From Paenisporosarcina macmurdoensis (GTDB lineage: Bacteria > Bacillota > Bacilli > Bacillales_A > Planococcaceae): DNA of 64,000 nt. The stretch covers positions 434,001-498,000 of the forward strand of contig NZ_JBHSRI010000025.1 in NCBI RefSeq assembly GCF_042658845.1. The letters run 5' to 3'. The notes under the pieces were generated by a model that did no database searches, had not been told where the DNA came from, and was given only the letters and a program-made list of their open reading frames with translations. Positions within the stretch are counted from its first letter, which is position 1; each line of letters opens with the position of its first letter. The translations under genes and the position numbers were made by a program. Below are positions 59,718-64,000 of this stretch, piece by piece.

Positions 59718-60395
59718 TTAGTGTGCTTCTTCAAGCTTTTCATTTGCAGCAGTAGAATTTTTAATAGGCCAGTCAATTTCATGTGTTTGCATATAAGTAG
59801 TGACCTTTTTGGATGATATTAAATAGCAAACAAAAATAACAATCCCGAAAATTAATCCTAAAGCTTTTCGTAAAAGAATAAGATGCATAAAGGCTTCTAC
59901 ACCATGGCGCATTATTAGTAATGCCATCACTGAATTCATAACCAATCCTTGTATGACAAAAAGGGCAGTAATAAGTTGAAACCACTTAATATTTTCTTTT
60001 ATCGAATAAAGATGATGACTATTCGCCCGTGGAAATCCTTGTAAATAAGCAAAGTCTACTGCAAAATAAAGCGCAAGTGGTTTTCTACCTAACATGGATA
60101 CTAAGTATACAACAGTAAATGCAAATCCTAACCAGACCGAATTCCACAGCATCTGTATGGCCGAACCTGAAAGCAGATCCAAAAGTGTACCGAGTAACAG
60201 AGATATCAAAATGAACAGTCCACCCACACTGAATTGCCGATCTTTTGAAAACCTAAAAATTGTGTAGACGAATCCTGGTGCAGTGGAGAGAAGCATTGCA
60301 TAATAGTCACCTGTAAAATCTCGCAAGTAATTCCAAATGAAGTAGGGAAGAGCTATAAAGACTATGATTTCAATTCCTATAAACTTTGTTTTCAT
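59718..60395 (-). CDS. VC0807-type multi-pass membrane protein
   Basis: 225 residues, six or more hydrophobic segments. LPYFIWNYLRDFTGDYYAMLLSTAPG fits the VC0807/intracellular-septation-like family by pattern (shown here split: PYFIWNYLRDF, YYAMLLSTAPG). It overlaps the upstream MerR gene by four bases (ATGA) and carries its own GGAGG, so it is the likely regulatory target of that MerR protein. Function unknown. Confidence 0.78.
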   Translation of the reverse strand: MKTKFIGIEIIVFIALPYFIWNYLRDFTGDYYAMLLSTAPGFVYTIFRFSKDRQFSVGGLFILISLLLGTLLDLLSGSAIQMLWNSVWLGFAFTVVYLVSMLGRKPLALYFAVDFAYLQGFPRANSHHLYSIKENIKWFQLITALFVIQGLVMNSVMALLIMRHGVEAFMHLILLRKALGLIFGIVIFVCYLISSKKVTTYMQTHEIDWPIKNSTAANEKLEEAH

Positions 60396-61138
60396 AAGAG
60401 CCTCCGCGACATGTAATAACCGATTGCTTTCTCAACAAAGGATCCGATTGCTGGATCTATTTGATACATGCCAATCTTGCCATTGGAGTTTTTGTGTTTA
60501 GCCCAAACCTTTTGAGCTAATTCAAAGTCGCCTTGGTATAGTTGATCAAGTAAATCTACATATCGTTTTGCAAATTGTTGTGCTAGATCACTTTGGTAAT
60601 CAAGTGGAAGGTTCAAACGTATTTCATTTATTATAAAAATATATTCATCCATTATTTCATGATCATCACCGATTTTTGGAATCGATTTAAGAATAGCTAT
60701 TTCCTCAGATGAAAAGTCCTTATTCCAGAGTTCTTCTAATTGCTCAAGTGAAGTCACTTTCAAGGATTTTGGGATAATCTTGTTGACTTGTTGCCAATTT
60801 GTTAATTGTTCGAGTTCACTAACTTGCAACAATGAACGTATTAAACCAATTTTTTCATCTAGTTGAGATCTTTCCAACTCGAAAATGTTTAACTGCAGTT
60901 TTAAGGTGGATTTATGATCCGAATTATTATTGTTTAGCACTTGTTGAATCATCGATAATGAAAGACCTAATTTTTTATATATCCTGATTGAATGCAATTT
61001 TATAAAGTCATGTTCTTCATAATAGCGATGTCCACCATCGCTTATTAAAGAAGGTTTAAGCAAACCAATTTCATCATAATATCTAAGCGTCCTTACTGTT
61101 GTTTCACTTTCTTTTGCAAGCTGACCAATTGAATACAT
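60392..61138 (-). CDS. MerR-family transcriptional regulator
   Basis: 248 residues. YSIGQLAKESETTVRTLRYY is the winged-helix HTH, followed by EIGLLKPSLISDGGHRYY and a coiled-coil helix. The C-terminal ~130 residues form a TipA-S-like ligand domain (LAQQFAKRYVDLLDQLYQGD, MYQIDPAIGSFVEKAI). No cysteine pair for metals is apparent, so it probably senses an organic molecule. Translationally coupled to the membrane gene downstream. Confidence 0.88.
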   Translation of the reverse strand: MYSIGQLAKESETTVRTLRYYDEIGLLKPSLISDGGHRYYEEHDFIKLHSIRIYKKLGLSLSMIQQVLNNNNSDHKSTLKLQLNIFELERSQLDEKIGLIRSLLQVSELEQLTNWQQVNKIIPKSLKVTSLEQLEELWNKDFSSEEIAILKSIPKIGDDHEIMDEYIFIINEIRLNLPLDYQSDLAQQFAKRYVDLLDQLYQGDFELAQKVWAKHKNSNGKIGMYQIDPAIGSFVEKAIGYYMSRRLL

Positions 61139-61235
61139 TAAATCCCTCTCTTCCAGTCCTTACCAGTATTATAATACCTAACGTAACGTTAGAAACAAGA
61201 GGATAATTCAGAAAATTTAAATGCTCTTTACATAT

Positions 61236-61303
61236 GGCTTTGTTAAAGAATGGTGTTGATATTGAAGAACAGACGGTAATCTACAGTATGGTTTAACAGA
61301 GCT
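61236..61303. repeat. Small R3-type element with terminal inverted repeats (68 bp)
   Basis: GGCTTTGTTAAAG at the left and GGTTTAACAGAGCT at the right are inverted ends; inside lies TGTTGATATTGAAGAACAG. The left end and GTTGATATT match the larger R3 elements. Confidence 0.65.
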
Positions 61304-61398
61304 TTACCTATTAATATTTTAGTCAAACTAAGAGTAATGAAATAGAAGTTTTAAGCTAATCATGAATATAATACTTTGACTGAGAAAGGAGAGATCTA

Positions 61399-61854
61399 AT
61401 GATAAACATCCTAGTCGACGCAGATGGTTGTCCAGTTGTAGATTTAACCATTCAATTCGCTACACAATATAAACTCCCTGTCACGTTATTTTGTGATACT
61501 GCTCACAATATGCAACGTGAAGGTGCAAAGACTATTATGGTTTCTAAAGGCATGGATGCGGTGGATTTTGAACTCGTCAATCGAGTGAAACCTGGGGATA
61601 TCGTGATTACACAGGATTATGGATTGGCAGCCATGGTTTTAGCAAAAAGAGGCCTCGTGATGGATCAAAATGGTCGAGAGTACACCAATGAAAATATAGA
61701 TCAACTTTTACATAGTCGCCATATTGCGAAAAAAATTCGTCAAGCAGGTGGACGGATGAAAGGGCCAAAAAAAAGGCGGAAAGAAGATAATGAGAGCTTT
61801 GAAATCGCCTTCAATGCATTAATTCTGCAACAAATAAATAAGCAAGAAGGGTAA
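61399..61854 (+). CDS. yqxD: YaiI/YqxD family protein (UPF0178)
   Basis: 151 residues. INILVDADGCPVVD opens a PIN/NYN-like nuclease fold, GMDAVDFELVNRVKPGDIVI and TQDYGLAAMVLAKRG follow, and KIRQAGGRMKGPKKR is the conserved basic loop. Aspartates in DADGCPV, DFEL and TQDYG could bind metal, suggesting nuclease activity, which is unproven. AAAGGAGAG precedes the ATG. Confidence 0.9.
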   Translation: MINILVDADGCPVVDLTIQFATQYKLPVTLFCDTAHNMQREGAKTIMVSKGMDAVDFELVNRVKPGDIVITQDYGLAAMVLAKRGLVMDQNGREYTNENIDQLLHSRHIAKKIRQAGGRMKGPKKRRKEDNESFEIAFNALILQQINKQEG

Positions 61855-61955
61855 AACGGTTGATGGGTATTTAAAAATTTAGCATAGCTCAGAGGATTTC
61901 ACTCATACTAATTACGATTTCTTCTTTTCATTCTTAAAAAAAGAGGTGAGAGGTA

Positions 61956-62111
61956 ATGAGTAAGAAACAACCAATGGATGTAAAATCCGCGGAGATTCAT
62001 CACAACTGGACGAGACCTAAGAGAACCAATACCCAAGTCAACGGACAAACCGAAGAATCAAAGTCTACTCAGATTTTAAAAACCAGCGCCAAAATTTACC
62101 GAAATGGATAA
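61956..62111 (+). CDS. Small basic protein (51 aa), unknown
   Basis: ATG 61956 follows AGAGGTGAGAGG. The 51 residues are polar and basic (MSKKQPMDVKSAEIHHNW, RPKRTNTQVNGQTEE, LKTSAKIYRNG) without hydrophobic core, like a small spore or nucleic-acid-binding protein; no family recognised. A good terminator 20 bp after the stop supports expression. Confidence 0.6.
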   Translation: MSKKQPMDVKSAEIHHNWTRPKRTNTQVNGQTEESKSTQILKTSAKIYRNG

Positions 62112-62131
62112 GTTGAATAAGAAGAAATTTT

Positions 62132-62165
62132 GACCCAGAGATGTTTCTGGGTCTTTTATTTTTGT
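62132..62165 (+). terminator. Terminator after the 51-aa gene
   Basis: GACCCAGA pairs with TCTGGGTC around GATGT(T), followed by TTTTATTTTTG. Confidence 0.85.
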
Positions 62166-62181
62166 AAGAAAATGGGTTAAT

Positions 62182-62223
62182 CGGAATAAACGCAGCGTGA
62201 AACGGAATAAACCACTTCACAAC
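62182..62223 (+). repeat. 21-bp-period array A7 (CGGAATAAA word, 2 units)
   Basis: CGGAATAAAC at 62182 and 62203, exactly 21 bp apart; the second unit is followed by unrelated sequence. Confidence 0.7.
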
Positions 62224-62347
62224 AGCACCACGCCAAACAATAGAATATACACTTCTATAATTGCACTAATGCTACTCAGACCGTCTTAGATTCCATGCAC
62301 ATATCTTACTATACCTACATATTATTTGGATGAAGAGGTGGTGAAAA

Positions 62348-63154
62348 ATGACGGAGTTAAAAAATCCCATAGAAACGGAACAACAGGAATGGCGTAAGCA
62401 ACAAATACAACAACGATTGAAGACTTGGCTGACCATTTTTTCGCCACTATGCCTCTTGCTTATTTGGCAATTCTTATCTCAAAGCGGGTTGATTGATGCT
62501 CGGTTTTTTCCACCACCAACTGCTATTGTCTCCACATTTATTGAACTGCTGACAACTGGTGAGTTATTTCACCACATAAACATTTCGTTATTTCGAATTT
62601 TAGTTGGATTCTTACTAGGTGTAATTCCTGGTATCATAATCGGGCTGTGCATGGGCTTATATGCACCGGTTCGCCACTTTATTTCTCCTCTTATTATGGC
62701 GTTAATGCCTATTCCTACACTTGCGTTATTGCCGCTTATCTTGATTATCTTTGGGATTGGAGAAGTATCGAAAGTCGTCACCATCGCCGGAAGTGTGTTT
62801 TTCCCAGTCGTCATAAATACAGTTGCAGGTGTTATCTCAATTGATTCTATTTACTTGGATGTAGCGAAAAACTATGGTGCTAATCGGAAGGATTTCTTTA
62901 TGAAAATTGCTTTACCTGGCTCGCTTCCTTTCATGTTAGAGGGGATACAAATGGGGCAGGCAATCGCGTTGTTGACGATTGTAGCAGCTGAGATGATGGG
63001 CGCAAGATCGGGGATTGGTTATTTAATATGGACGTCTTACAGTGCGTTTTTATTAAAGGAAATGTTCGTTGGATTGATTCTTATTTCATTCTTTGGCTAT
63101 GTCTTTTCATTATTGTTGCGGTGGTTGCAACGAAAGCTAATACCTTGGAGGTGA
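62348..63154 (+). CDS. NitT/TauT-type ABC transporter permease
   Basis: 268 residues with about six transmembrane segments (start ATG 62348 after GAGGTGG). The EAA loop reads VAKNYGANRKDFFMKIALPGSL. RFFPPPTAIVSTFIELLTTG and MGARSGIGYLIWTSYSAFLL are typical of SsuC/TauC/ThiX permeases. It opens an operon with an ATPase and a receptor gene that leaves the window. No TPP riboswitch or other leader is visible, so sulfonate, taurine or another anion/amine substrate remains open. Confidence 0.9.
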   Translation: MTELKNPIETEQQEWRKQQIQQRLKTWLTIFSPLCLLLIWQFLSQSGLIDARFFPPPTAIVSTFIELLTTGELFHHINISLFRILVGFLLGVIPGIIIGLCMGLYAPVRHFISPLIMALMPIPTLALLPLILIIFGIGEVSKVVTIAGSVFFPVVINTVAGVISIDSIYLDVAKNYGANRKDFFMKIALPGSLPFMLEGIQMGQAIALLTIVAAEMMGARSGIGYLIWTSYSAFLLKEMFVGLILISFFGYVFSLLLRWLQRKLIPWR

Positions 63155-63158
63155 CGAT

Positions 63159-63938
63159 ATGGAATCGAAACCCAAAATTTCCATTCATCAATTGACGAAA
63201 GTATTTTATAAGAAAGAAAATAGTGTCACTGCGATCGAAAACATCTCTCTTGATATAGAAGATGGGGAATTTGTTTGTCTTGTTGGACCGAGTGGTTGTG
63301 GAAAGACGACACTGCTTCGAATATTAGCTGGACTTGAAAATCAAAGTTCAGGTGACTTTACTATTGAAAAGAGTGACCAGTTTCGTCCCAATCAATCCAT
63401 GGTCTTTCAGGAAAGAGGAATATTACCTTGGTTAACAGTTGAGGAGAATGTAGCGTTCGGGTTAACAATGCGTCATTTGCCAAAGTCGCAAATTAAAGAA
63501 CGAACAACGTACTTTATTAACAAAGTAGGTCTTACGAAATTTTCAAAAATGTACCCGAAAGAACTATCAGGAGGAATGATGCAGCGAGTTAGTATTGCGC
63601 GAGCTTTTGCGAACGATCCTGAAATTTTGTTAATGGATGAACCATTCGGAGCTTTAGATGAGCAAAATAAATACATTTTACAAGAGGAATTGTTATCGAT
63701 TTGGTCTGAAACGAAGAAAACGGTGTTGTTCATCACACATAGTATCGATGAAGCACTGTATTTGAGTGATCGCGTACTACTTATGAGTGCTCAACCTGGC
63801 AGGATAGTCGCTGAAATGAAAATAGATTTGCCGCGACCCAGAAAACTAGAAGACATTCGATCAAATCCTGAAATGGCAGACAAATTTCTAGAGATTTGGC
63901 ATCACTTGCAGGTAGAAGTGCAAGGTTCAAGATTGTGA
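63159..63938 (+). CDS. NitT/TauT-type ABC transporter ATP-binding protein
   Basis: 259 residues, starting four bases after the permease stop with GGAGGTGA. Walker A GPSGCGKT near residue 45, Q-loop VFQERGILPWL, signature LSGGMMQR, Walker B ILLMDEPFGALDEQ and the switch region FITHSIDEALYLSDR all match SsuB/TauB. It energises uptake with the adjacent permease. Confidence 0.93.
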   Translation: MESKPKISIHQLTKVFYKKENSVTAIENISLDIEDGEFVCLVGPSGCGKTTLLRILAGLENQSSGDFTIEKSDQFRPNQSMVFQERGILPWLTVEENVAFGLTMRHLPKSQIKERTTYFINKVGLTKFSKMYPKELSGGMMQRVSIARAFANDPEILLMDEPFGALDEQNKYILQEELLSIWSETKKTVLFITHSIDEALYLSDRVLLMSAQPGRIVAEMKIDLPRPRKLEDIRSNPEMADKFLEIWHHLQVEVQGSRL

Positions 63939-63951
63939 AGGGAGTGTATAG

Positions 63952-64000
63952 ATGAAAAAGTGGTTAGGGATAGTAGGTGTATTAATCTTACTGGTTGGAG
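63952..64000 (+). CDS. Start of ABC substrate-binding protein (truncated by window)
   Basis: ATG 63952 after AAGGGAG. Only 16 residues are visible (MKKWLGIVGVLILLVG), the beginning of a lipoprotein-type signal. Position after permease and ATPase suggests the receptor of this NitT/TauT-type system. Confidence 0.7.
   Translation, partial: MKKWLGIVGVLILLVG

Noticed and set aside
62220..62347. TPP riboswitch upstream of the NitT/TauT-type operon
   Set aside because: No CUGAGA ... ACCUGAU core is present, so a thiamine-precursor role is not supported.

Overview
The window is AT-rich chromosomal DNA from a spore-forming member of the Bacillota (Bacillales). Gene order and protein sequences resemble Bacillus subtilis relatives: des-desK-desR, amhX, yoxD, yvbH, yqxD, a CatE-like dioxygenase, a YugO-like potassium channel and a tricistronic gerA-type germination operon. 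The family Planococcaceae (Sporosarcina/Paenisporosarcina/Psychrobacillus type) is a reasonable guess from the dispersed repeats and overall character, but this is an inference. A 161-base run of N at 13521-13681 shows this is a draft assembly. There is no rRNA, tRNA, CRISPR, prophage or complete insertion sequence that I can support.

Layout. 1-5.2 kb: end-truncated oligoendopeptidase F, a polar amino-acid (cystine-type) ABC transporter with a clear promoter and terminator, and a Na+/Ca2+-type exchanger. 5.3-7.1 kb: fumC and a small unknown protein. 8.0-10.9 kb: DesR, DesK and the fatty-acid desaturase, a cold/membrane-fluidity module. 11.2-16.5 kb: CoA transferase, small proteins, an SDR cut by the assembly gap, glutamate dehydrogenase. 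16.5-18.1 kb: a gene-poor strip packed with repeats and a decapitated zinc-ribbon gene. 18.2-22.1 kb: DUF2269-type membrane protein and ASCH protein, catalase-like protein, ECF sigma factor with its membrane partner, FMN reductase. 22.4-25 kb: squalene/phytoene-synthase-family protein and the glnK-amtB ammonium operon with GlnR/TnrA-type sites. 25.6-30.5 kb: amhX, yoxD, a CAX antiporter broken between its two halves, and an FAD oxidoreductase. 30.6-37.7 kb: AlaX editing protein, topoisomerase III and a dual-specificity phosphatase, an alpha/beta hydrolase, and an M48 protease with ankyrin repeats (frameshifted). 37.8-43.6 kb: a Pro/Gly-rich surface-type protein, TrhA, a DUF1836 protein, RecQ and a DHA2 drug exporter. 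44.4-49.9 kb: CatE-like dioxygenase, the ger operon and an MFS remnant. 50-57.6 kb: YvbH, an SRAP peptidase-ABC-GNAT operon, an OYE flavoprotein, GNAT, PAP2 and lipoprotein genes. 57.7-64 kb: DUF1028, potassium channel, MerR plus membrane protein, YqxD, and the start of a NitT/TauT-type ABC operon running off the window.

The most unusual content is intergenic. (1) Seven short arrays share an exact 21-bp period (one unit is 20 bp): each array has its own conserved word (TCTGAAAAA, TAGGAAAAA, GAGTGGACR, GAATGGTCGG, CGGAATAAA) followed by a variable remainder. (2) A ~250-bp dispersed element carries two hairpins with compensatory base changes between copies, suggesting a structured RNA or RNA-like mobile element. 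(3) A ~180-230-bp element present three times keeps its flanks but exchanges one central hairpin. (4) GTGCCAGGCAC hairpin elements sit just downstream of stop codons. (5) Short elements with GCTYTGTTAAA terminal inverted repeats recur. Two apparent frameshifts (CAX antiporter, M48-ankyrin protease) may be real or draft-sequence errors.
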